Shown: piece after piece, positions 42,240 through 50,337 of the stretch
Layout: every line of letters begins with the position of its first letter
How positions within the stretch are numbered: the stretch's first letter is position 1
DNA from: CAVQBJ01 sp963819075
Lineage (GTDB): Bacteria > Actinomycetota > Thermoleophilia > Solirubrobacterales > Solirubrobacteraceae
Assembly: GCA_963819075.1 (NCBI GenBank)
Contig: CAWFUP010000001.1
Location: 620,001-684,000 of the forward strand
Reading direction: 5' to 3'
DNA length: 64,000 bases
Notes under the pieces: model-generated
Told to the model about the DNA's origin: nothing
The model's input: only the letters and a program-made list of their open reading frames with translations
Databases searched by the model: none
Program-made: the position numbers and the translations under genes

Positions 42240-43655
42240 ATGAACGACCACGCCCTACGCCGGATGGTCGCCGAGAAGAGCCCCTGGCGCACCACGCCGG
42301 CCGGGTGGGAGCAGGATGACGCCGACATGCGCGCCGCCCTCAAGCTGCCGCTCGACTACCAGCCCGACCCGCTCGTCGACATCCGCCCGCCGGGTCTATA
42401 CGTGCTGCGCGGACCCCGCCGGGTTGGCAAGAGCCTCGAGCTCAAGCGCGCGGTCGGGACGCTCATCCAGCGCGGCGTGGACCCCAAGACCATCTTCTAT
42501 TGCTCGTGCGACAGCCTCTCTGCACAGGATCTCCGCCGGATGGTCGTGGCGATGCACAGCGTGACCCGCACCCTCGACGGCCCCCGCTACTGGTTCCTCG
42601 ATGAGGTGACGTCCGTACGCGGGTGGTCGCGCATCATCAAGGACCTGCGAGACCAGAACGCGGCCTTCCGCGAAGGATGCGTCGTGCTCAGCGGCTCATC
42701 GGCCCGCGACCTGCGCGAGGCAACCGACGACCTCGCCGACCGCCGCGGCGGCGTCGCCGACAGCGATCGGTTGCTCCTGCCTATGGGCTTCCGGGTCTTC
42801 TGCGACGCCCTCGGAGACCTGCGCGGCCTGCCCCAGCTGACCGTGCGGCCTCGTGATTTCCTCTCCTCACAAGCCGCCGAGGCGGTCTACGAGCTCGAAC
42901 CGTGGGTCATTGCCCTTGATGACGCGTGGCAGCTGTACCTCAGTATCGGGGGCTTTCCGCGCGCGGTCGGCGAGTTCGTTCGCGCCGGCGAGATCGGCGC
43001 CGGTTTCGTCGAAGGCCTCTGGCACGTCGTGACCGGCGACGCTCTGCGCAACACGCAGATGTCCGAGACAGAAGTCGCCGTGCTGCTCGACCGTCTCGTA
43101 CAGAACCTGTGCAGCCCCGTCAACGCCACGACCGTGGCCAACGATGTCGGACTCCGTGACGGAGACCGCGTCAACGACCGCATCAGCGACCTTGTGACCA
43201 ACTTCCTCGCGTGGCGCTGCTACCGCCTGCGCGGCGAGCTGCCCAATCCCGCTGCCCAGCGCAAGGTCTACTTCATCGACCCGCTCATCGCGCAACTTGC
43301 CTACCGCCGCAACAGCGCCTTCGACGAGCCCGACGCCAGCAAACTCAACGAGCAGCAAATCGGACTGGCGCTCATCCGCGCCATCGACAGCCAACAACCA
43401 ACCGCGTTCATCGAGTCCGACCGCGTGATGTACGAGCGCACCGAGACCGACGCCGAGATTGATTTCGCGGGGCCATCGCTTGACGTCCCGTTCGAGTGCA
43501 AATACACCGACGCCAGCTGGCGACGCGAAGCGCAAACCATGCGCACACGCCACGGCAGAGGCGTGATAGTCACGCGCACGCCCCTGGCCGTCGGCGACGA
43601 CGAGCCGGTATGGGCAATCCCGGCCGGCATCGCCGCCTGGCTGCTCGACCGATAG
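42240..43655 (+). CDS. AAA ATPase with DUF4143-type C-terminus
   Basis: 471 residues, closest in layout to the ATPase at 19342. Walker A is LRGPRRVGKSLELK, Walker B YWFLDEVTSVRGW and the sensor LSGSSARDL. The nuclease-like end has TDAEIDFAG and VPFECKYTD. It stands alone on the plus strand between two minus-strand genes, as expected for a horizontally acquired single-gene module. The cellular function of this family is not settled. Confidence 0.85.
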   Translation: MNDHALRRMVAEKSPWRTTPAGWEQDDADMRAALKLPLDYQPDPLVDIRPPGLYVLRGPRRVGKSLELKRAVGTLIQRGVDPKTIFYCSCDSLSAQDLRRMVVAMHSVTRTLDGPRYWFLDEVTSVRGWSRIIKDLRDQNAAFREGCVVLSGSSARDLREATDDLADRRGGVADSDRLLLPMGFRVFCDALGDLRGLPQLTVRPRDFLSSQAAEAVYELEPWVIALDDAWQLYLSIGGFPRAVGEFVRAGEIGAGFVEGLWHVVTGDALRNTQMSETEVAVLLDRLVQNLCSPVNATTVANDVGLRDGDRVNDRISDLVTNFLAWRCYRLRGELPNPAAQRKVYFIDPLIAQLAYRRNSAFDEPDASKLNEQQIGLALIRAIDSQQPTAFIESDRVMYERTETDAEIDFAGPSLDVPFECKYTDASWRREAQTMRTRHGRGVIVTRTPLAVGDDEPVWAIPAGIAAWLLDR

Positions 43656-43686
43656 GCCGCGAGTGGTTCGAGGCGAAGCAGAGAGT

Positions 43687-44433
43687 TCACGGCAGCTTCT
43701 GCAGCCCGGCGCCGGTCAGCAGGTAGGCGCGGTCGACGCTGGCGGCATCTGCGCGCACGAGCTCGACCACGGCGGTGCCGGCGGCCTGCGGGGTGAGCGG
43801 CTCGCCGAACCGCTGGACGTACTCCTCCTCGGACTCGCCGCTGCGAGCCGCGTAGGCCCGGACCGCCGGTCGCCCCAGGTCGGTCAGCGGTGTGATCCGG
43901 GGCAGCACCGCGCTGAAGGTGATGCCCAGGCCGGCGCGGTCTGCCTCGTCCTGCGCGTAGGCGGTGATGAAGCGCTGGGTGGCCTTGGCGCCCGCGTAGC
44001 CGCCGCTGAGCGGTGACCCGGCGACCGCGGCGCCGCTGCTCAACACGACGACCCTGCTGCCGGGCCGCAGCGGCCTGAGCAGCGCGTCGCGCAACCAGTG
44101 GAAGGCGATCCGCACGTCGGTGTGCCAGTTCACCGAGAACGTCTCCCAGGTCTGGTGCTGCAGCGGACGGATGAGCGGGCTGGCCCCGGCCACGAGGATG
44201 ACGACCTGCGGCCCGTAGCGGTCGAGCAGGGCGCCGGCGACCGTGGGGTGGCCGGCGTCCGCGACCTCCGGCTTGATCGTGGCGGCGGCGCTGCCCGGCT
44301 CGGCCGCTGCCGCGGCGCTGCGGGCCACCGCGATCACCGGGGCGCCAGCCTCGGCGAACGCCTCGGCGATCCCGCGGCCGAGGCCGCGGCTCGCCCCGAC
44401 GACGATGGTCGTCTTCGCTGACAGATCACTCAT
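43687..44433 (-). CDS. Short-chain dehydrogenase/reductase
   Basis: About 248 residues from the ATG at 44433 (MSDLSAKTTIVVGASRGLG); the frame runs further up but overlaps the DUF899 gene. The Rossmann motif is GASRGLGRG, then VAGASP in place of NNAG, a Ser in VVVLSSGAAVAG and the catalytic Y-x3-K in GGYAGAKAT. The substrate is unknown. Its start lies 8 bp inside the DUF899 gene, so the two are co-translated. Confidence 0.88.
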   Translation of the reverse strand: MSDLSAKTTIVVGASRGLGRGIAEAFAEAGAPVIAVARSAAAAAEPGSAAATIKPEVADAGHPTVAGALLDRYGPQVVILVAGASPLIRPLQHQTWETFSVNWHTDVRIAFHWLRDALLRPLRPGSRVVVLSSGAAVAGSPLSGGYAGAKATQRFITAYAQDEADRAGLGITFSAVLPRITPLTDLGRPAVRAYAARSGESEEEYVQRFGEPLTPQAAGTAVVELVRADAASVDRAYLLTGAGLQKLP

Positions 44434-45217
44434 GGCCGTTCGCCCCCGTTGCGTGTACGCGATCTGCCGGACTGTCGTATTCGTCGTGGCGCTGCCACCA
44501 GAAGCCGGTCTCGTTGCGCCCGAGCGGTGCGCGGTCCAGCCACTGGTACATGCTCCAGAGGGCGTCCACGCCGCGTTCGTAGGCCGAGTAGGTGTGGTAG
44601 ACGACGCCATCCTCGAGCGCAAACGCGCTCACCCCCGGGCCCTCCCGGCGGTAGGTGGCGAAGTCGGTTCCCGTGCGCGACGCGAACTCGGCGGCCACCG
44701 GACTGTCCTCGGCGGGCCTGAAGTCCACCTGGCGGAAGTTGTAGTCGACGGCTCCGGCCCGCCACTCCGCGTCGGTGTGCGACACGTGGAAGTCGTAGTT
44801 GAAGTCGCTGCCGAACGAAGAGGCCCAGGGAAAGCTCCAGCCCATCCGCCGCTTGTACCGCTGCAGCCTGGCGAGCGGCGCCCGCGACACCGCCCAGAAG
44901 GCGACATCGTGAGCGGCCAGGTGCACGACGGAGCCGTCGAAGCCGTCCGCGATCGCCGAGCACGACGGGCACCCGGCCGTGTACTCGGGCGCGAACATGA
45001 AGTGGTAGACGAGGAGCTGCGAGCGTCCCCGGAAGAGGTCGGCCAGGGACGCGGTGCCCTCGTCGGTCTGGAAGCGGTAGTCCTTCTCGATCGCCACCCA
45101 GGGCAGCTCTTGGCGTTGGCGCGCCACTTCGTCGCTGCGCTTGGTCAGGGCCTTCTCGGCCTCCAGCAGCTCGAGCCGGGCGGCGACCCACTCCTCGCGG
45201 GTTCCGGTCTTGTGCAT
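44426..45217 (-). CDS. DUF899 family protein (thioredoxin-like fold)
   Basis: 263 residues from the ATG at 45217 (MHKTGTREEWVAARLELLEA), the usual start of the family. Signature segments are LLVYHFMFAPEYTAGCPSCS (a CxxC), DVAFWAVSRAPLARLQRYK and GWSFPWASSFGSDFNYDFHV. Function is unknown; members often sit with VOC, SDR or ECF sigma genes, as here. It heads a two-gene minus-strand operon with the SDR and is divergent from an MFS-VOC-sigma operon. A GGAGGA-type site precedes the start. Confidence 0.9.
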   Translation of the reverse strand: MHKTGTREEWVAARLELLEAEKALTKRSDEVARQRQELPWVAIEKDYRFQTDEGTASLADLFRGRSQLLVYHFMFAPEYTAGCPSCSAIADGFDGSVVHLAAHDVAFWAVSRAPLARLQRYKRRMGWSFPWASSFGSDFNYDFHVSHTDAEWRAGAVDYNFRQVDFRPAEDSPVAAEFASRTGTDFATYRREGPGVSAFALEDGVVYHTYSAYERGVDALWSMYQWLDRAPLGRNETGFWWQRHDEYDSPADRVHATGANGHE

Positions 45218-45269
45218 GGCTCCTCCTATCTCGCGGGCTCGCCGGCGCGTTCGCCGCCGTTTCGAGCAG

Positions 45270-45359
45270 AGATCCGGTCCCTTTGCGAAATCCAACGGCG
45301 CCGGGTGTCGCCGCGGCGTCGAGGAGCTCGGCGTTGGATTTCGGCACAGGGGCGGATCT
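45270..45359. promoter_or_regulatory. Nested inverted repeats in a divergent control region
   Basis: Outer arms AGATCCG (45270-45276) and CGGATCT (45353-45359); inner arms GAAATCCAACG (45287-45297) and CGTTGGATTTC (45332-45342). All are perfect. The structure is centred between the DUF899 start (45217) and the MFS start (45416), so a regulator bound here could control both directions. It could also be a terminator-like or mobile palindrome. Confidence 0.6.
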
Positions 45360-45415
45360 GTGGTGGTGGAAGGGCGGCCAGGCCGCCGTCAGACACCGAG
45401 CTGCGAGGAGGAGTC

Positions 45416-46849
45416 ATGAGCGCTATTGGGCGAAAGACAAGGGGTTCGACCGGTTGGGTGGTCGCCCTCACGGGAATCGGATCGCTGATGGCGGCGCTCG
45501 ACACGCTCGTCGTGTCGACGGCGCTGAGCACGATCCGCGTGCATCTGGGGGCGTCGGTGGCGCAGCTCGAGTGGACGGTCAACGCGTACAACCTCAGCTT
45601 CGCCGTCTTGCTCATCACGGGCGCGGCGCTCGGAGATCGATACGGGCGGCGCAATCTGTACGCGGCCGGCATCGCGCTGTTCGCGGCGGCGTCGGCGGCG
45701 GCCGCGCTGGCCCCGAACGTCGACTGGCTGATCGCCGCCCGCGCCGTCCAGGGGGCCGGCTCGGCGCTGTTGGTGCCGCTCGGCTTGGCGCTGTTGAGCG
45801 CGGCGTTCCCGCCCGAGAAGCGCGGCGCGGCGATCGGGGTGTTCAGCGCGATCACCGGGCTGGCCGTGGCGAGCGGTCCCCTCGTCGGCGGCGCCGTCGT
45901 GCAGGGGCTGGCCTGGCAGTGGATCTTCTGGATCAACGTGCCGATCGGGCTGATCGCGATCCCGCTGGTGCTCACGCGGATGCACGAGAGCCGCGGTCCG
46001 GACGGCGGCCTTGACCTGCGCGGGCTGGCGCTCGTCACCGGTGGTGCGCTGGCGCTCGTGTGGGGGCTGGTGCGCGCTAATCAGGTCGGCTGGGGCAGCC
46101 TCGAAGTGACGAGCTCGCTGGTGCTCGGGGCTCTGCTGATGGTGTCGTTCGTGGGGTGGGAGCGGCGCGCTCCCGAGCCGATGCTGCCGATGCGTCTGTT
46201 CCGCTCGCGCGCCTTCTCGGCCGGGAACACGGCGATCTTCTTCACGTTCGCGTCGTTGTTCGGCGCCGTGTTCTTCTACGCGCAGCTGCTGCAGACGGGC
46301 CTCGGTTATGACCCGCTCGGCGCGGGGCTGCGACTGCTGCCCTGGACGGCGACGTTCCTGACCGTCGCGCCGATCGCCGGCGCGCTGGCCGACCGAATCG
46401 GCGAGCGGCCGCTGATGGTCGCCGGGCTCACGCTGCAGGCGGCCGGCATGGCGTGGCTGGCGCTGATCGTCGAGCCCGGGCTCGCGTACTCGCGGATGCT
46501 CGCGCCGTTCATCGTGGCCGGGGTCGGCGTCTCGATGGCCATCCCGGCCGCGCAGAATTCGGTGGTCGGCGGTGCCGCGATGGACGCGATCGGCAAGGTC
46601 GCGGGCGCGAACAGCATGATGCGCGAGCTCGGTGGCGTGTTCGGCGTCGCCGTCGCCGTCGCCGTATTCGCGGCCGCCGGCAGCTACGCATCGCCCGCCG
46701 CGTTCACCGACGGGTTCGCTCCGGCCATCGCCGTCACCGCGGCGCTCGCGCTCGCCGGCGCGATCGCCGGAATGGCGCTTCCCGGTCGACGCCGGGTCGG
46801 CGAGCCCGGGGCAGCGCATCCGCTGCCCGCGCTCGAGCCCAGCAGCTGA
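45416..46849 (+). CDS. MFS drug exporter, DHA2-like
   Basis: 477 residues from the ATG at 45416, preceded by GAGGAGGAG. Motifs: LDTLVVSTALSTIRVHLG in the first span, ALGDRYGRRNLYAAG (motif A), ARAVQGAGSALLVPLGLALL and the motif C-like AVASGPLVGGAVVQG. About 14 spans are expected. Substrate unknown. First gene of an operon with the VOC and sigma factor genes; the spacer to VOC is 13 bp. Confidence 0.88.
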   Translation: MSAIGRKTRGSTGWVVALTGIGSLMAALDTLVVSTALSTIRVHLGASVAQLEWTVNAYNLSFAVLLITGAALGDRYGRRNLYAAGIALFAAASAAAALAPNVDWLIAARAVQGAGSALLVPLGLALLSAAFPPEKRGAAIGVFSAITGLAVASGPLVGGAVVQGLAWQWIFWINVPIGLIAIPLVLTRMHESRGPDGGLDLRGLALVTGGALALVWGLVRANQVGWGSLEVTSSLVLGALLMVSFVGWERRAPEPMLPMRLFRSRAFSAGNTAIFFTFASLFGAVFFYAQLLQTGLGYDPLGAGLRLLPWTATFLTVAPIAGALADRIGERPLMVAGLTLQAAGMAWLALIVEPGLAYSRMLAPFIVAGVGVSMAIPAAQNSVVGGAAMDAIGKVAGANSMMRELGGVFGVAVAVAVFAAAGSYASPAAFTDGFAPAIAVTAALALAGAIAGMALPGRRRVGEPGAAHPLPALEPSS

Positions 46850-46862
46850 ACGAGGAAATACG

Positions 46863-47267
46863 ATGACCGGCATCGGTCGCCTGACGCACCCGGACATGCC
46901 GGCGTCGCTCCCGAGCCGGGTCGTTCACCTCGAGCTGCACACCGGTGATCTGAACAGCGCGAGCGCGTTCTGCTCGCAGCTACTGCACTGGCGCGAGGAC
47001 CAGATCGACACGGCATCGGGTTCCTACCACGCGCTCGAGCTCGGGAGCGACCTCGGGGCCGGGATCGTCGAGTGCGGCACACCGCGACCGCTGTGGCTGC
47101 CCTACGTCGAGGTCACCCGGATCGATACGGCCACCGATCGCGCTCGACGGCTCGGAGCGTCGGTGCTGCTCGACCCGCGAGAAGGCCCGGCAGGCTGGCG
47201 CAGCGTGATCGCGACGCCGGCCTGTGGAGAGATCGCGCTCTGGCAGCAGAAGGGCTGGCGGCCGTGA
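46863..47267 (+). CDS. VOC/glyoxalase-fold protein
   Basis: 134 residues from the ATG at 46863, with GAGGAA just before. RVVHLELHTGDLNSASAFCS is a glyoxalase beta-alpha-beta start with His, and PYVEVTRIDTATDRARRLGA begins the second module. The C-terminal IALWQQKGW closes the fold. Such proteins may be metal-dependent lyases, dioxygenases or resistance proteins; the substrate is unknown. The sigma factor gene starts inside its stop codon. Confidence 0.82.
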   Translation: MTGIGRLTHPDMPASLPSRVVHLELHTGDLNSASAFCSQLLHWREDQIDTASGSYHALELGSDLGAGIVECGTPRPLWLPYVEVTRIDTATDRARRLGASVLLDPREGPAGWRSVIATPACGEIALWQQKGWRP

Positions 47268-48289
47268 CCAGGACCGAGCAAGAGTTGCTCCAGGCCGCCC
47301 GGGGCGGCGACGAACGCGCATTCAGCGAGCTGATCGCCGTGCATCGCGCGGCCCTGCACGCCCACTGCTACCGCATGCTCGGCTCGGTACAGGACGCCGA
47401 GGACGCCGTCCAAGAGGCGCTGTTGAACGCGTGGCGGGCGCTGCCCCGATTCGAAGGCCGCAGCTCACTGAAGTCCTGGCTATACAAGATCGCCACCAAC
47501 GCCTGCCTGAAGGCGATCGAACGACGGCCCAAGCGGGTTCTCCCGGTCGACTACGGCCCCCCGGCCGACCCTCACGGTCCACTCGCGCCACCGGTCGGCG
47601 AGTCCGTGTGGCTCGAGCCCTACCCGGAGGCGGGCATCGAGCTCGAGGACCGACTCGCCTCCCCCGATGCCCGCTATGAGCAGCGCGAAAGCGTCGAGCT
47701 GGCGTTCGTCGCGGCCCTGCAGCACCTCCCGGCCAGGCAGCGCGCCGTCCTCATCCTCCGTGACGTGCTCGGATTCTCGGCACGAGAGGTGGCCGAGGCG
47801 CTCGAGATGACGCCGCCCGCGGTCGACACCGCGCTCCAGCGCGCCCACAGGTCCGCCGACGAGCGGTTGCCCGCGCGAAGCCAGCAGGCCACCCTGCGAG
47901 CGCTCGGAGACGATCGGCTGCGCGCGATCGTGGAGGGCTTCGTCGACGCCTGGGAACGCGCAGACGTCGACGCCGTCGTCGCGATGCTCGCCCACGACGC
48001 GACGATCGCCATGCCGCCCCTGCCCACCTGGTACCGCGGGCGAGATGCGGTCGCGACCTTCCTGCGCTCCGTCGTGTTCGCCCCCGGGACACGCTGGCGA
48101 CTGCTGCCGGCGATGGCCAGCGCCCAGCCCGCGTTCGGTGAGTACCGCTGGAACGCCGCGGCGGAGCGCTTCGTCGCGGAGGCGGTGACCGTTCTCACCC
48201 TCGAAGACGGGCTGATCGCCGACATCACCGCCTTCCGCGGCCCGGGGTTCTTCGCCGGGCTTGGACTCCCCGAACGACTGGAGCCATAG
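47264..48289 (+). CDS. ECF sigma factor with C-terminal SnoaL-like domain (SigG-like)
   Basis: 341 residues from the GTG at 47264, overlapping the VOC stop (GTGA). Sigma-2 is ELLQAARGGDERAFSELIAV to YRMLGSVQDAEDAVQEALLN, sigma-4 LPARQRAVLILRDVLGFSAR with EMTPPAVDTALQRA. The last 120 residues form an NTF2/SnoaL-like domain (GFVDAWERADVDAVVAMLAH; PPLPTWYRGRDAVATFL), as in SigG/TIGR02960-type factors that work without a classic anti-sigma. It may control its own operon and the divergent DUF899 genes; that is inference. Confidence 0.9.
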   Translation: MTRTEQELLQAARGGDERAFSELIAVHRAALHAHCYRMLGSVQDAEDAVQEALLNAWRALPRFEGRSSLKSWLYKIATNACLKAIERRPKRVLPVDYGPPADPHGPLAPPVGESVWLEPYPEAGIELEDRLASPDARYEQRESVELAFVAALQHLPARQRAVLILRDVLGFSAREVAEALEMTPPAVDTALQRAHRSADERLPARSQQATLRALGDDRLRAIVEGFVDAWERADVDAVVAMLAHDATIAMPPLPTWYRGRDAVATFLRSVVFAPGTRWRLLPAMASAQPAFGEYRWNAAAERFVAEAVTVLTLEDGLIADITAFRGPGFFAGLGLPERLEP

Positions 48290-48393
48290 CCTTGGGGGCG
48301 AGTCGCGTTACCCCGTCGGCGCCCGGGGGTACATAAGATCGCGCCGCGCTGCGCTATGAGGTACCGTGCGCGTCGTCGGATCAGGAGGTCGGG

Positions 48394-49377
48394 ATGTTAG
48401 GCACGACCAGCCGCGCCGAGAGCCGTTCGCCGTTTAGCGCCAGGCCCCCTCTGGAGGGACTACCGCGCCGCGTGGACGTGCATACGCGCGAGGTGGTGCT
48501 GCACGGCCACCGGATCAGCTACCGGATCGCCGGCCAGGGGCCGGTGGTCCTGCTCGTGCACGGCATCGCCGGCAACGCGCTGACCTGGACGGCCGTGCAG
48601 GAGCGCCTCGGGGTGCACTTCACGACGATCGCCCCCGATCTTCCCGGGCACGGCGTCTCGGATAAGCCGGCCGGCGACTACTCGCTCGGCAGCCTGGCCA
48701 GCGCCCTGCGCGACCTGCTGCTCGCGCTCGGCTACGAGCGTGCGACCGTGCTCGGGCATTCGCTCGGCGGCGGGATCGCGATGCAGTTCGCATATCAGTT
48801 CCCCGAGCGCACCGAGCGCCTCGTCCTCGTCTCGAGCGGCGGCCTCGGCCAGGATGTCAACCTCATCCTGCGCGCCGCCTGCCTACCGGGGGCGGATCTC
48901 TTCCTGGCCACCGTCGCCGGTCCGCTCGCGGCGGCCGGAAGCCGCGTCGCCTCGACGCTCGGGCGGCTCGGTTGGCGCCCGGCGCCCGATCTGCAGGAGG
49001 TGGCCAGCGGGTTCTCCTCGCTCGCCGACACCGCGACGCGGATGGCCTTCCTGCACACGCTGCGCGGCGTCGTCGGGACGGCCGGCCAGCGCGTCGACGC
49101 CACCAACCGCCTCTACCTCGCCGCCGATGTGCCGACGCTGCTGCTGTGGGGCGAGAACGACCCCATCATCCCCGTGCGCCATGCGGCCGAGGCGCATGAG
49201 CGCATGCCCGGCAGTCGCCTCGTGACGTTCGCCGGCGCGGGTCACATGCCGCACCTCGACGAGCCGATGCGCTTCACTGACGCCTTACTCGACTTCCTCG
49301 AGCAGACCGAGCCGGCTGAGTTCTCGCCCGAGCGCCTGGTGGAGATGCTGCAGCAGGGTGGCGCCGAAGGGGCATAG
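48394..49377 (+). CDS. Alpha/beta hydrolase
   Basis: 327 residues; the AGGAGG site 6 bp before the ATG supports the start. Oxyanion region LLVHGIAGNALTWTAVQ, nucleophile elbow VLGHSLGGGIAMQ, acid LLWGENDPIIPV and base GAGHMPHLDEP are all present, as in epoxide-hydrolase/haloacid-type enzymes. No signal peptide, so cytosolic. Substrate unknown. Monocistronic, with a strong terminator 6 bp after the stop. Confidence 0.88.
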   Translation: MLGTTSRAESRSPFSARPPLEGLPRRVDVHTREVVLHGHRISYRIAGQGPVVLLVHGIAGNALTWTAVQERLGVHFTTIAPDLPGHGVSDKPAGDYSLGSLASALRDLLLALGYERATVLGHSLGGGIAMQFAYQFPERTERLVLVSSGGLGQDVNLILRAACLPGADLFLATVAGPLAAAGSRVASTLGRLGWRPAPDLQEVASGFSSLADTATRMAFLHTLRGVVGTAGQRVDATNRLYLAADVPTLLLWGENDPIIPVRHAAEAHERMPGSRLVTFAGAGHMPHLDEPMRFTDALLDFLEQTEPAEFSPERLVEMLQQGGAEGA

Positions 49378-49382
49378 GGGCG

Positions 49383-49404
49383 GGCGCCTCGGGGCGCCTT
49401 TTTT
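49383..49404 (+). terminator. Rho-independent terminator
   Basis: A perfect GGCGCC-TCGG-GGCGCC hairpin followed at once by six T residues, six bases after the hydrolase stop. It is the clearest intrinsic terminator in the window. Confidence 0.9.
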
Positions 49405-49483
49405 ACGTGGCTCTTCTGCGTCCAGAGCGGGCGTTGGCCGATCACCGCGGGAGACTCGTCACGGAAGATAGGAGCGTCCCGCC

Positions 49484-50215
49484 ATGTCCGTCAGCCCGGT
49501 CGACAGCAGCAACACCTGGCAGTACATGCCGCAGCAGCAGCCCTCCGCGGCGCAGAGCAACTGGCAGAGCATCCTCAGTGCCGCCTCGTCGGCGCTGGGT
49601 GAGAGCTCGAACACCCTGCAGCAGCAGCTGCAGTCGGGGTCCAGCCTCAGCTCGATCGCCTCCGCGCAGGGCGTCTCCCAGCAGACGCTCGTGAGCGCGA
49701 TCGCGAGCGCCCTGCAGCAGGCCCAGCAGGGCTCCGGTTCGACCGCGTCGAGCAGCGTGCAGCTGCAGCAGATCGCCACGCGGATCGCCAACGGCACGGG
49801 CGGCCATCGCCACCATCATCACCACGGCGGTGCCGGCCTTCTTGGGTCGAGCACCGACACCGACGGCGACTCGACGGCCGCGGCCACCGGCACGAGCAGT
49901 TCCTCGTCCTCCGATAGCGGCTCGTTTCTCGCCGCCCTGACCGGCGCCAGCTCGTCGTCGAGCGGCGGCTCGTCGTCGGACACCGAGGCGCTTCTCGTTG
50001 CGCTCAGCGGCACGAGCTCGTCGTCGAGCGGTGGCTCGTCGTCGAGCACCGAGGCCCTCCTGGCGGCGTTCAGCTCCGGCAGCGGCACGCCGACGGACAT
50101 CAACTCACTCGTGTCGAGTCTGCTCGGCAGCCCGGGGTCGAGCGGCTACTCCGCGTCGGGCACCCTCAATCCGACGCAGGCCGGCGCGTCGAACCTGGTC
50201 AGCGAACTCGCCTGA
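49484..50215 (+). CDS. Ser/Gln-rich low-complexity protein
   Basis: A 243-residue protein with no recognised family over most of its length. The N-terminus contains STLQQQLQSGSSLSSIA-type sequence followed by QGVSQQTLVSAIASALQQAQ, a pattern seen in small helical domains of unknown function. Then comes a HRHHHHHGG cluster and three Ser-rich repeats built on GSSSxTEALLxALSG. No signal peptide or membrane span is visible. A TAGGAG site lies 11 bp before the ATG. Codon use is like its neighbours. Confidence 0.6.
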   Translation: MSVSPVDSSNTWQYMPQQQPSAAQSNWQSILSAASSALGESSNTLQQQLQSGSSLSSIASAQGVSQQTLVSAIASALQQAQQGSGSTASSSVQLQQIATRIANGTGGHRHHHHHGGAGLLGSSTDTDGDSTAAATGTSSSSSSDSGSFLAALTGASSSSSGGSSSDTEALLVALSGTSSSSSGGSSSSTEALLAAFSSGSGTPTDINSLVSSLLGSPGSSGYSASGTLNPTQAGASNLVSELA

Positions 50216-50337
50216 CGCGGCCCCGCGCCGGGAGGTAAGCCCCGGTTCGCGAGCGCGGATCGGTCAGATGTGGTAGAACGCGGCTTCCTGTTGTACCAGG
50301 GGTGGAGCACGGGTCCCCGAGGCATGTCGGAGCTCAG

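Noticed and set aside
44243..45415. Upstream 391-codon extension of the MFS frame
   Set aside because: It runs antisense to DUF899 and SDR genes; a good ribosome site and family start lie at 45416.
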